Assembly (NCBI GenBank): GCA_028751875.1
Contig: CM054165.1
Location: 20,801,362-20,865,361 of the forward strand
DNA length: 64,000 bases
Direction: 5' to 3'
Source: Rapana venosa
Lineage: Eukaryota > Mollusca > Gastropoda > Neogastropoda > Muricidae
A model generated the notes under the pieces. The model did no database searches, had not been told where the DNA came from, and saw nothing but the letters and a program-made list of their open reading frames with translations. Of the stretch, positions 1-11,130 are shown piece after piece. The position numbers and the translations under genes were made by a program. Every line of letters starts with the position of its first letter. The first letter of the stretch is position 1.

Positions 1-405
1 CCATTTTGTTCTGTTGTAACCATGTTGTAATATTGTTCCCCAAATTGTTTACTTGTTGTAACCTTTGAAACCCATTTTTTATTTTGTGTCCATTTGACTG
101 TACCCTTTTTTGTATTTGTAACCATGTTGAAACATTTACCATGTTTATTGTTGTAAGCATGGCGCATTTTGTAACAATGTTGTAATGTTGTACTCAGTTG
201 ACTTTTTTTAATTTTATTTACCTTTTAACCATGTTTTACATTTTTTTAACTTGTTGACTTGTACTTTTTGGCCCTTTTAATCCTTTTTTGTAACCATTTT
301 TTGTACTTGTAGCCATTTTGTCATGTTTACTTGTTGTACTTGTACGGGGGTCCATATACATGTTGTAACAAGTTAAAAGGGTTTACCCGAATTGTACTTT
401 TTTAA
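1..405 (-). repeat. Eroded left edge of the 20-bp satellite (TG orientation)
   Basis: The stretch is full of TGTTGTAACC, CATGTTGTA and ACTTGTTGTA words, the same words that build the array from 6,530 on. The 20-bp period is mostly lost through substitutions and T-run extensions. It shows that the element at about 408-6,526 sits inside satellite DNA. No gene is visible. Confidence 0.8.
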
Positions 406-626
406 CTGTGACCGTCCGGGGCAAAAAAGAAGCAGGTAGGGAAAGGGGTGGGGAACACAGCAACCAGGCAAAAGAAGACTCATCCAAACACATTTTGGTT
501 TTCACTCTTTTCAAACCCCCAACTGCCGGGGTGAGTCTGAGAAGTCTCTCCCTCCTCTCTCCCCTCTCTCTGCTTTTCCTTCCCCTCCGCCTAACCTTTT
601 TCCACGTTCTCTCCTCCCCCCCCGTC

Positions 627-633
627 TATAAAA
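627..633 (+). promoter_or_regulatory. TATA box in left direct repeat
   Basis: TATAAAA lies in a pyrimidine-rich context. The same box is conserved as TATAAAAA at 5,228-5,235 in the right copy, so it belongs to the repeated unit. If used by Pol II, initiation would fall near 655-665. Activity is inferred only. Confidence 0.45.
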
Positions 634-715
634 CCCCACCGAGCGAACGCCAAAGACGCGCCACCACACTGCGATCGTTTTTGGCGAATTGGCCCAAGGT
701 AAGAATTTTGTGTTT

Positions 716-731
716 CCCCTGCGCTCAGGGG
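716..731 (+). other. Conserved short hairpin, left copy
   Basis: CCCCTG (716-721) pairs with CAGGGG (726-731) around the loop CGCT. The right copy has a longer stem at 5,320-5,339 with a different loop, so the pairing is kept while the loop changed. It lies 17 bases after a GTAAGA word that looks like a 5' splice site (699-704). Function is unknown. Confidence 0.4.
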
Positions 732-1842
732 GGTTATCTTGCGCCGCGTAACGAAACTAGACAATTTATACCAAAAAAAACCAGAAAATATAAGCTTTAA
801 GAGCATTATTCATTTTCCCAAAAAAATCGTTGACTGAAAACTATTAGGATTAAAGCCTCCGACAAAACCTTTAAAAACAGCGCACACTAAAAACTTTCGG
901 AAAGAAAACAAAAAAACTTAAACAAAACTAAGTACTTTATGACTAAAAAAAAGAAGGATTTTCCCCACAGTTATAACATATACATTTAAAAAACCCACAG
1001 ATTCCATAGGGGAAAAATTTCATAATTAACCTCGGTGAAAACACAGGTTTCGGGTCTCTTGAAAACCCAACAAGCTTCTAAAACTTTGTCGGGTCAAAAA
1101 TATAACGATCCTAAACTAAAATTATCCATATAACATTTTTCCAATCTTATATTATTCAAACAAACCCAAAAAAACATACCAAAAACTTTTATTTTTTTAT
1201 TCTGAAATTGTTAGAATTTTAGTTCGAAAATTTCAAACTTTTTACAAAAAAGGAATGGGGGTTTACTAAAATTTGGGAAACTGACACTTGTGACAAACTT
1301 AACGCCAAACAATCTACTACTAATTATATAAACTGTTAAAAATTTGACAAAATGATTTTAAAACACACGTTCTTCAATCGCACAAAAATAATTATTTTTT
1401 TAAAAGACCCTTAAATAAAAATTAGAACTGCTTTTCAGCATTAATATTTGAATACTACAGTACCTATCAATAGACGAAAAATATTGATTTACAACAAAAG
1501 AGAACTCTCATTGGGTTGAAATAATCGAGTCAAGATAAATACTTCAACTTCAAAAATCCAAAAAATATGACAAACAAATGACTTAAAAAGTTTTTATTAT
1601 TGATTTTTTTTTTGCTAGATCAACCAACGCCACAAATTTTTTTAAGGGAATAACGGGGCCCATTTTTGAATGACTAAAAAAATTTTTTAGACAACATTCA
1701 GAATTTTAAAAAATAAACTATTTGATAATATACTAAATAAAAAATACAAATATATCCTAAATAATAATGATTTACAAGAGTTGAGAAACTGAATATATAT
1801 TGACCCAAGGCAGTACGTTTGGCTTTTTTAATCAAATTTAAG

Positions 1843-3360
1843 TGACCCGGGTTTCTACCCGGCAACATATCCCCCCACAAACTCGTCAACTCCTCGCTGA
1901 CCACACAAAAAACACCAAAAAATTGGTACTCTTTTCCCAAAAAAATAAACACATGCCAACTAAGCAACTGAAATAAGTTCTAACAAAACACTCAAAAGAT
2001 AATTCCTTTTCCAAATCATAAAATAAAACGGTTTTCGGCATAAAGCTGTTCACAACAAGAAAAAAAAACTGTGTACACACTTTTATGCTTTTAGATTTAT
2101 TTTTTTTAAAAAATATAATCATAAAACACAGATTGTGGTAAAACATCAAACACTTAAAACAAAATATCAAAGAAAACCATTCTCGCCCTTAATTTATGTT
2201 ATTTTAAAAACTAAAACAAAAAACGCTTGCGATTTCCTATTCCTTGGGAAATTCCTATGGATGAGCTGTCTAAAGGGATCTGTTATATAAACAAAATTCC
2301 CCTAACTGCTACACCACTTTTGCCTGACAAAAAAGGGGCTTGACTACTAAAAAAAATTTTTTTTTTTAACAAACTTCATTCTTAGTCAGGAAAAGGGTTA
2401 GGATTAAAAATTTTCAGAGGGATTGCTGTTTTCAAAAAATCCTCTAAGTCGTCTTTCCTTTCACCTACTAAAAACATCCTACTATCCCTGATCATAAAAA
2501 AATCAAAATTCTACCTTTAGACTACGAGGGTTTTAATTGACAAGGCACCCAAACAATATCTACCCATAACTTCAAAAATAAATAAATACTTTTTCTAAAT
2601 TTCTATTCGCAACTGTTTGTCCTTTTTGAGTTAACCCATGGTAGTGGGGACTTGTTTTTTTGAACATTTCCCCCACTTTTTCCCTCGTTAACTTTTGACA
2701 ACTTCCTCATTCAGTTCTGCCCACTTTTAAACCCAAACTATAAGCAGCTACAAATGTTGTTCTCAAAAACTTTCAACATTCCAAAAAAAACCCAAAAGAT
2801 TAAATGTCAAATACACAAAACCTCACAAACATAAAATACCAAAACCCAAATAAAAAATACACAACTAGTTCAGAGTGATAAACCCCATGTTATTACCAAA
2901 AGTCAAACTAAACACTAAAAAAAACCCTAAACATACCAAAAACCAAAATTTGAAAATTTGATTTTTTCCCACACAAAAACAAAAAAGAATCGACCAAAAA
3001 GTCACTTCAAACAAATTTTAAAACCCCTTCTTTCCTTATTTTAAACTTTGAAAATGGCAATATGAAAGGGCTTGTTATTTAAACATACTTCCCAAAACCA
3101 TAGTTACCCTCAGGGACATATCAATTTCATTCAAAATTTTTCCACCTGGTATTGGGCAACCAAATCAAAATAAGAAAAGAAAAAAGTACTAGATTTTCAA
3201 TCATGTATGTTTTTTTAAACCTAAACACAGCAGGGGTTTTAAAAATTTTTTCTAAACACCACAAAATCATTTAAACAAAAAAATGTCTTCGATTTTTTTT
3301 TTCTTCAAGATTGCCTTTTTGTTAGATCTAAAAAAAAGTTGATTGCTCTACATACCACTA
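1843..3360. other. AT-rich internal region, no recognisable gene
   Basis: This lies between the two direct repeats and is very A-rich on the plus strand, with many A and T runs. Reading frames are short and do not resemble a gag or pol protein. The start has CCCGGGTTTCTACCCGG at about 1,846-1,862, a small self-complementary word. I see no domain, splice structure or RNA gene. If the element is an LTR retrotransposon, its coding region has been lost here or eroded beyond recognition. Confidence 0.4.
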
Positions 3361-4997
3361 CATCCGATTTTGGGCTCCCCCTTTTGAAGCCAGGCACAGG
3401 GATCATCTTGGGCTGAAGGGAAACACTATTGGGGCAAGTTCCATTTCTGACTCATAGCCAGAACTAGCACATCTGTCGGGGGTGTCTGCACTGTTCATAG
3501 CACGGTTTAGGCAAAAGGTGCAGGTTTGGGGTTTCCTGGGCAGCACTGCTCTGCTCACCCACCAGTGGTGACGTGATGATTGCAGGGGGGGGCCCGTCAC
3601 TTACAAACCCGGTGGGTGTCCTGCTGGCGTTTTTTTTCCCCTTTTTCCACTGGCGTTTTTTTCCGTGGCTCGGGGCGGGTCGTTCCACACACGTGCCGTG
3701 GAACATGGGGCCTTACGGGCCCTGCTTTTAACCAACTTTAAGGCTGTTTCAACAACATGTGCCACTGTTCTTGCTGTGCACCCGGGGCCCCCCTCCGTTG
3801 CTTTTTTGATGTGGGGTTGCTTTATACAACAACCTTCCCCTTGTGACCCCCTTTCGACACCCGAGGGAGTATGGAAGGGTCAGGTTTGGCTCCTGAAGGG
3901 CTTCGCACGACTTTGGCCAGAGGGGTGTGGGGCACCTGTTTCAGCTCGCCCCCAGCTGGGGAATCTCACTGTCATGTTGCCGCTGAGCCTGAAGGCGGGT
4001 AAAGGGGTTTCCATCTCCGGATCCCCCCCGGCACCTCCTACTGCCCCTGTTTGTGGGGGGCACGTTCTGGATGAGCTTGGCCCGGCATCCCGCCTCCGGG
4101 GGCCTGGGGGTCGGCACCACCCGCAGGTCAGTCACGATGACCTGGGCCCGATTTTTCTGCCTTCCCCTGTTACCGGTCTGGCATGGTGGGGTTGGGGGGT
4201 CTGGCGTGGTGGGGTGCAGGAGTTTAGGGGGGCTGGGGTCCTGCCGCTCTCGTAACATTTGCTTTGTGACAGCGTTCTGCACAAGCGTGGGGTCTGGGGT
4301 CCCGGGAGTCAAACGCCGGGGCCTGTCGGCAGCTTTTTGCTGCCGTGATGTCCGGTGGTCTTTCCCTCCCAGTGTTGCGCCTCCCTGGGCACCTCCTGGG
4401 GAAATTTTTACCCGGTCTGAACCCCAGGAACGCCCCCCCCCTGCATTGAAGGGATGCACCCCTTGACAAAGGCACTGCACACATGGGGAAAAGGGTCGGC
4501 CTGGGGAGCTTTGGGCTTTCCCAGAGATCCTCAGCAGGGCATACCGCTGGCAGACCGAAGTCCCTGCTCCCCTTGAAGAAGCGGGCCGTAAGTGGCGCAT
4601 CTTGTTTCTGCCCCCAGCCTTTTTCCAGGATGTGAAAATCTCTGGGGCTGCCAGCTCTTTTGCCCCAGGAGAGGGGAAACTGCCACTTTTCCCGTCCCTG
4701 CGAGCGCCAAAGAGCATACACAGCTGCTCCGCTGGCACGGGTACAGCTCAAAAAACACTTGGCCTCCCCGGGTGAAGTTGTCAACGTCTTCACCCCAAAA
4801 ACTTTGGGGAGTTCAGGGCCCGGACATCTGACAGTCTGGGAGGGGGAGGGGCGACCTCATATAGGGTTTTTGGGCCTGGCTGCAGCGCCATCTCCCAAGT
4901 TTGCTCTTCCGTTCTCCTCCTTTTTGGCTGGCAGTGCTGGATTCCCCTCCCCTGGGCGGGGCTCCAGTTTCCAGGCTACTGCAGTTCCACCTTCCCC
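3361..4997. other. GC-rich internal block of unknown nature
   Basis: Base composition changes sharply near 3,360 from A/T-rich to strongly G/C-rich, and back to mixed near 5,000. Open frames of about 190-265 codons occur on both strands (minus about 3,941-4,793; plus about 3,665-4,255). They are rich in P, G, R and S as GC-rich DNA predicts, and I recognise no domain or catalytic motif. A GGGCGGGG word at about 4,956 resembles an Sp1-type GC box. It could be a GC-rich exon or promoter fragment captured by the element, or a retroelement internal remnant. I cannot choose between them. Confidence 0.3.
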
Positions 4998-5227
4998 CTT
5001 CCCCGCCGCCCAGGCAGGGGGAAAGATAGAACAGGGGAGGGAAAAAGTGGTGGAAACAGCCCAAACCCCGCAAAAGAAGACCAGTCCAGACGCGCTTTTT
5101 GGTTTGCACTCTTTTATTCACCATCTACTCCGTGGAGTCGAGAATGGTCTCCCCCTCTTTTCCTCCCTCTTTCTTGTTTCCTTCGCCTCTCCCTAACCTC
5201 TCTCTGGGTTTTCTCCCCTCCCTCCCC

Positions 5228-5235
5228 TCTATAAA
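5228..5235 (+). promoter_or_regulatory. TATA box in right direct repeat
   Basis: TATAAAAA sits at the same place in the repeat as the box at 627-633. Downstream lie a conserved CCACCACACTGCGATC word and the hairpin. A GC box lies about 270 bases upstream, outside the repeat. Confidence 0.45.
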
Positions 5236-5319
5236 AACCCTGCCACGCAGCGAACTGCAAAGAAGCGCCACCACACTGCGATCTTTTTGGCATTTGGCCC
5301 AAGGGAAGGAATTGTGTTT

Positions 5320-5339
5320 CCCCCTGCAGCTTCAGGGGG
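5320..5339 (+). other. Conserved short hairpin, right copy
   Basis: CCCCCTG (5,320-5,326) pairs with CAGGGGG (5,333-5,339) around a six-base loop. Stem sequence is conserved with 716-731 while the loop differs. It lies between the TATA box and the AATAAA word, so it would be in the R-like part of a transcript. Confidence 0.4.
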
Positions 5340-5381
5340 GTTATTTGCTGCCCGAAAACGAACAGACATTTTATATATCAA

Positions 5382-5387
5382 AATAAA
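5382..5387 (+). promoter_or_regulatory. Possible polyadenylation signal AATAAA
   Basis: AATAAA lies about 150 bases after the TATA box in the right repeat. The left copy has only A runs here. The word is short and the region is A-rich, so chance occurrence is likely. Confidence 0.25.
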
Positions 5388-6529
5388 CAAAAAATATAAC
5401 TTAAGATGCATTATTGCATTTTGCAAAAAAAATCATTGCTGCAAACATAGCGTTTAAAGCCCCCGACTAGATACACTTTTAAACGCACACTATAACTTTG
5501 GAAAAGAAAACTTTAAAATTAACAAAAATCTTTATACTATAAAAAAAGATATGCCCACAGTTTATATACATATACATATTATAAACCACAGATGCCCAGA
5601 GGGGAAAGTTCAAAATTAACCAGTCGTGTGAAAACACATTTTTGGCTGCTTGCACCCAAGCAAACTTTTTTTAAAACTGTTGTAGGTTAAAATAAACGAC
5701 TCTAAAAAAAAAATTATCCCTACAAAAATTTCCCAATTTATATTTATTCAAACAAAACCAAAACATACCATACATTTTTATTTTTTGTTGCATTTGTTTT
5801 GAATTTTTGTTCGACAATTCAAATTGTTTCAAAAGGAAGGCGGTTTCTAAAAAATTGGGCGACACATTTTTCAACTTTCGCCTTACAATCTACACTAATT
5901 ATATAAACGTTTTATTGTCTAAATAGAGTTTATTAACCGTTTTTTTCAATCGCACAATAATTAAAGTTTTTTAAAGATTCCTTTAAAAAAAAATAAAAAG
6001 CTTTTCTAGCTTAAATTTTAATAATACAGTACCTATACAAAGACAAAAATATTGATTTCAAAAAAATAGAGAATCTCATTGTGGTTGAAATGAATCGGTC
6101 AAGATCAATATTCAACATTCATATCCCTGAAATGAGCAAACAATATACTTAATTTAAAAATTTTTATTATTGATTTTCTTTGCTAGATCAGGCACTGCTA
6201 ACATTTAAGGGAGATAATCGGGCCGTATTATTGAATGACAAAAGTATTATTTAGACAACAATTCAGGATATTGGAAAATAACTTATTTAGATATATATAA
6301 ATATAAAAATATAAATATATCCTAAGCATAATGACGGTTTCATCGAGAGTGAGAAAACTGTAATCTATATTGACCACAGGCTAGTATCGGTTTTGCTCTT
6401 TGGATCTAGGTTAAGACAACATTGACAGTTTACACAGAGAGTTGAGAAAATAAATTATCATATTGACACAGGCTAGTTTTTTTTTTTTTTTTAGGTTTAA
6501 TTGGTTTTTTGTTCGCTCTTTGGATCTAA

Positions 6530-9500
6530 GTTAAGTTGTAGCCGTGTGTCCACACGCTACATATGTTGTATTTGTTGTAACCATGTTGTATGTTGTATAT
6601 TGTTGTACTGGTGTAACATGTGGTATGTTGTGGAATTATGTTGTTACTTTGGTTTTGTAACCATATTGTCTGTTGTAACTTATGTTGGACTGTATGTATT
6701 CATGTTGTATTGTTGTAGCTATGTTGACCTTGTTGTAACCATGTTGACTGGAATCATGTTGTAATCATGGTGTAATTATGTTGAAATCATGATTTAACCA
6801 AGTTGTACTGTTGAAACCATGTTGTAATCATGTTGTACTTGCAGTAACCATGTTGTATTTGTTGTAACAATGTTGTACTGTTGTAACTATTTTGTAATCA
6901 TGTTGTAACCATGTTGTACATGTTGTAACCATGTTGTACTTGTTGTCACACTGTTGTACTTGTTGTAACTATGTTGTACTTGTTGTAACCATGTTGTACT
7001 TGTTGTAACGTTGTTGTACTTGTAACATGTTGTAGTTGTATCCATGTTGTACTTGTTGTATCCATGTTGTATTGTAATCATGTTGTAACCATGTTATAAC
7101 CATGATAAAACCATGTTGTACTGTTGGAATCATGTTGTAACCATGTTGTACTTGTAACCATGTTGTACTTTTTGTATATATGTTGTACTTGTTGTAACCA
7201 TGTTGTACTTGTTGTAACCATGATGTAACCTGTTGTAACCATGCTGTACCCATGCTGCAACCAGGTGTGTTGCTGTAAACTGTGCGTATATGTTGTAACC
7301 ATGTTGTACTGTTGTAATAATGTTGTACTGTTGTAACCATGTTGTATTGTTGTAACTATGTTGTACTTGCTGTAACTATGTTGGACTTGTTGTAATCATG
7401 TTGTAATCATGTTGTAACCATGCTGTAACCATGTTTTACTTGATGGAACCATGTTGTATTTGTTGTAAGCATGTTGTACTGTTGTAACTATGTTGTACTG
7501 TTGTATTCATTGTGTATTGTTGTAGCTATGTTGCACTTGTAATCTATGTTGGACTTGTTGTAATCATGATGTAATCATGTTGTAATCATGATTTAACCAA
7601 GTTGTACTGTTGAAACCATATTGTAATCATGTTGTACTTGTTGTAACTATTTTGTAATCATGTTGTAACCATGTTGTTGTTCTTGTAACAATGTTGTACT
7701 TGTTGTCACTATGTTGTACTTGTTGTAACTATGTTGTACTTGTTGTAACCATGTTGTAGTTGTATCCATGTTGTACTTGTAACCATGTTGTACATGTTGT
7801 ATATGTTTTTAAGAATGTTGAAACCATGATGTTACCATGTTGTACTGTAGGAACAATGTTGTAACCATGTTGTAGTTGTTGTAGCCATGTTGTAGTTGTT
7901 GTAACCATGTTTTACTTGTTGTAACTATGTTGTACCTGTTATAACCATGTTGTAGTTGTATCCATGTTGTACTTGTTGTAACCTTGTTGTACTTGATTTA
8001 ACCATGTTGTAACCATGTTGTAACCACGCTGTAGTCATGCTGTAACCATGTTGTACTTGCTGGAACCATGTTGTATCTGTTGTAACCATGTTGTACTGTT
8101 GTCACTATGTTGTACTGTTGTGTTCATGTTGTATTGTTGTAGCTATGTTGACTTTGTTGTAACAAGGTTGTACTTGTTGTAATCATGTTGTAATCATTTG
8201 TAATCTGTTGTAACCAATGCTGTAAAACCGAGTTTGTCTTGCTGGAACCATGTTGTATTTGTTTGTAACCCATGTTTGTACTGTTGTTAACAATGTTTGT
8301 ACTTGTTGTAATCATGTTGTACTTGTTCTAACGATGTTGTATTGTTAAAACCCTTGTTGTCCTTGTAAACATGTTGTGCTTGTTGCAGCATGTTGTACTT
8401 GTAGTAGTTATGTTGTACTTGTTGTAATCATGTTGAAACCATGTTGTAACCATGCTTTACCCATGCTGTAACCATCTTATACTTGCTGGAACCATGTTGT
8501 ATTTGTTGTAACCATGGTGTACTGTTAAAATAATGTTGTACTTATTGTCACTATGTTGTACTTGTTGTAACTATGTTGTACTTGTTGTAACCATGTTGTA
8601 GTTGTATCCATGTTCTACTTGTTGTAACCATGTTGTTCTTGTTGAAACCATGTTGTACTTTTTGTAACCATTTTGTATTTGTTGTAATGTTGTTGTACTT
8701 GTTGTAACCATGTTAGAGTTTTATCCATGTTGTACTTGTTGTATCCATGTTGTACTTGTTATCATTTTGTAACCATCTTGTAAAGTTGATGTAACCATGT
8801 TGTACTGTTGGAAAAATGTTGTAACCATATTGTACTTGAAACCATGTTTTACTTGTTGTAACCATGGTGTCTTTGATGTAACCATGTTGTACTTGTTGTA
8901 AGCTTGTTATAACCATATTGTATTTATGTTGTACACATGCTGTAGCCATGTTGTACTTGCTGTAACCATGTTGTTTTTGTTGTAACCATGTTGTACTGTT
9001 GTAACTTTGTTGTACGTTGTAACCAGTTGTATTTTTTGTAACTATGTTGTACTTGATGTAATCTTTTGGGGACTTGTTGTAATAAAGTTGTAATCATTTT
9101 TGTAATTTCATGTTAAAATCATGCTGTAACGATGATGTAACTAGGTTGTACTGTTGGAACCAATGTTGTAACACATGTACTTTTTAAAAACTGAATTTGT
9201 AAATTCATGTTATAACCATGTTTTGTTACATGTTGTAACCATGTTTGTACTTGTTAGTTGTCATTATATTGTACTTGTTGTATAAACTATGTTGGACTTT
9301 TGTTTGTAACCATGTAACTAGTAGTTGTTGTAAACCAATGGTTGTACTTAATGTAATCATTTGTAACAATGTGTAAACATGATGTTGTATAACCCTGTTG
9401 TACTTTTTCAAATCATGTTTTTTCCATCTCCCCCCTTGTTGAAAACCATGTTTTACAAAACTTGTAACCATGTTTACTTTTGTAGCCATGTTGTATTTGT

Positions 9501-10580
9501 AACCATGTCGGAAACCTGTGTACCGCAACGACTTGTTGTAAGCTGTTAGCCTCCATGTTGTACTTGAATTGTATCCCATTATGTACTTGAAACAATGTAT
9601 GTAAACCATAATGTAACCATGAAATGTAACCATAGTAGTACTTGTAATCATGTTGATAACCATGTTGTAAACCATGGTTGTAACATGCTCTAAAAAAAAA
9701 TAACTAACCCATGCTGTTTTTAACAAATAGTTTGTACTTGCTGGAACTATGTTGAGTATTTGTGGTAACCATTGTAGTAGTTGTATCCGAATGTTGTACT
9801 TTATTGTAACCAAGTTGTACTTTTTGTAATAGTAGTAAACAATGTTGTAAACATGAAGTTGTAACCCTGTTGTACACTTTATCTAACCATGTTGTTCTTG
9901 TTGAAACCATGTTGCACATGTAACCATATTGTATATTTTTTCACCATGTTGTACTTGTAAACCAATGTTGTACTTGTTGTAACCATGTTGTAGTTGATAA
10001 TCATGTTGTAAGTATGTATCCATGTTTACTATTGTTATCCAACATGTTCGTAACCCAGTTGAAAAACCATATGTAATCATGTTGTACTGTTGAATCGACA
10101 TGTAGTAGGACCATGTTTTAACTTAGTTGAAACCTGTTTTTAACTACATGTAACTACCCTGTTGTACCTATTGTACCATGTTGTTACAGAATGTTTGTAA
10201 CCATGTTGTAACCAATCTGTACCCATGCTGTAACCATGTGTACAAGCTGTAATCATGTTGTATTGTGATTGTACCCATGTTGTAACGTGCTGTAACCAGT
10301 ACTGTCTGTTTGTAACCATGGGGTTGTCAAATAGTTGTCATATGTTTGTACTGTCGTAATTAAGTTGTACTTGTTGTAACAAGTTTGTAAGTAGTATCCA
10401 AGTTGCACTTTTTTGATACCATGTTGTACTTGTTGTAATCAATGTTGTATCAATGTTGTAAACATGACAATGTAGTGTACCACCTGTTGTAGCTTGTTCA
10501 TAACCATGTTGTTGTTTTGTTGAAGCCACCAATGTTGTCCCAATGATTTACAACAAGTACAACATGGTTATGTTGTACTT
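6530..10580 (-). repeat. 20-bp tandem satellite, TG orientation, first block
   Basis: Units of GTTGTAACCATGTTGTACTT repeat for kilobases. Each unit is made of two related ~10-base halves that both start GTTGTA. The block is most regular at about 6,830-9,000. Frequent variants include AATCATG, AACTATG, ATCCATG and single-half-unit steps. From about 9,050 indels increase and the period slips. Some open frames on the minus strand read through this block, but they reflect the repeat. No gene, promoter or RNA gene is visible. Confidence 0.95.
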
Positions 10581-11130
10581 TGTCTTTGTAACCGCGAGGA
10601 TAAGTACTGGATAAACCACTGATTGTCGTAGACACACCCTGTTGTAAACCATAGTTGTAAGGTGTATCCATAGATATGTTAACATATATTTGTTGAATCC
10701 AAGATTTAACTTGATAAATCTTGATGATAAAACCCAACAAGACAGACACAATGTAAGACAACATGTGTGATAACAATAAAGGCCAAAACAGAAAGACCCC
10801 CCAAATAAGTACCAAATTAAACCCCAAGAATAACCTCACCAACCCAAGAAGTCCCCACAGAAGACCATAGCGAGTAATAACCATGAAATAGACACATAAG
10901 ACCCAACCCCGTAAGACAACCCCCATACATTGTACCCCCCCCCTCCCCAAAATACCCCCATCCAGCATATCCCCCATGATGACCAAGCATACAACCGATT
11001 TATTCTAGTTGATAACCAAAGATTATAACTCTTGTACCGTTTGGTATAGAACGAGGAGTGAATTCACCCCATCCAATAATGAATAGATTGAAACACAACT
11101 ATGTGTTTACCTTGATTCAACCCATGGAGG
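10580..11130 (-). other. Non-satellite island within the array
   Basis: The satellite words stop for about 550 bases and are replaced by A- and C-rich sequence. On the minus strand an open frame of 162 codons (10,498-10,986) starts in this island and runs on into satellite. Its first ~95 residues are strongly hydrophobic, with runs such as LLWGLLGLVRLFLGF and FWPLLLSHMLSYIVSVLLGF that could span a membrane. I do not recognise the protein and see no start context or splice signal that supports expression. It may be a chance frame in C/A-rich DNA or a piece of an inserted sequence. Confidence 0.35.

Larger units (their letters stand above)
408..1842 (+). repeat. Left copy of a ~1.45-kb direct repeat (LTR-like)
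   Basis: This segment matches about 4,998-6,526 in the same order and orientation. Shared landmarks are a purine-rich start followed by GCAAAAGAAGAC, a pyrimidine-rich stretch, a TATA box, CGCCACCACACTGCGATC, GGCCCAAG, a C/G hairpin, and an AT-rich body with AATATATCCTAA near the end. Two direct repeats around an internal region, each with a TATA box, are what an LTR retrotransposon would show. I could not confirm TG...CA ends, a primer-binding site or a polypurine tract. A segmental duplication is the alternative. This copy is more eroded than the right one and has many A/T-run changes. Confidence 0.5.
4998..6526 (+). repeat. Right copy of the ~1.45-kb direct repeat (LTR-like)
   Basis: This is the better preserved copy. 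It holds a TATA box at 5,228-5,235, a 7-bp stem hairpin at 5,320-5,339 and an AATAAA at 5,382-5,387, so a U3-R-U5-like order is possible. The part after the signal would then be about 1.1 kb, which is unusually long for a U5 region. Its last ~200 bases contain a second, imperfect copy of its own tail: CTTTGGATCTA(A/G)GTTAAG occurs near 6,400 and again near 6,517. The satellite resumes right after this, at about 6,530. Confidence 0.5.

Noticed and set aside
626..735. Histone-type 3' stem-loop
   Set aside because: The stem and loop do not match the conserved histone mRNA hairpin and there is no histone coding region upstream.
3941..4793. Minus-strand 265- and 189-codon frames
   Set aside because: The GC-rich composition makes stops rare on both strands and no family motif is visible; kept only as an unknown GC-rich block.
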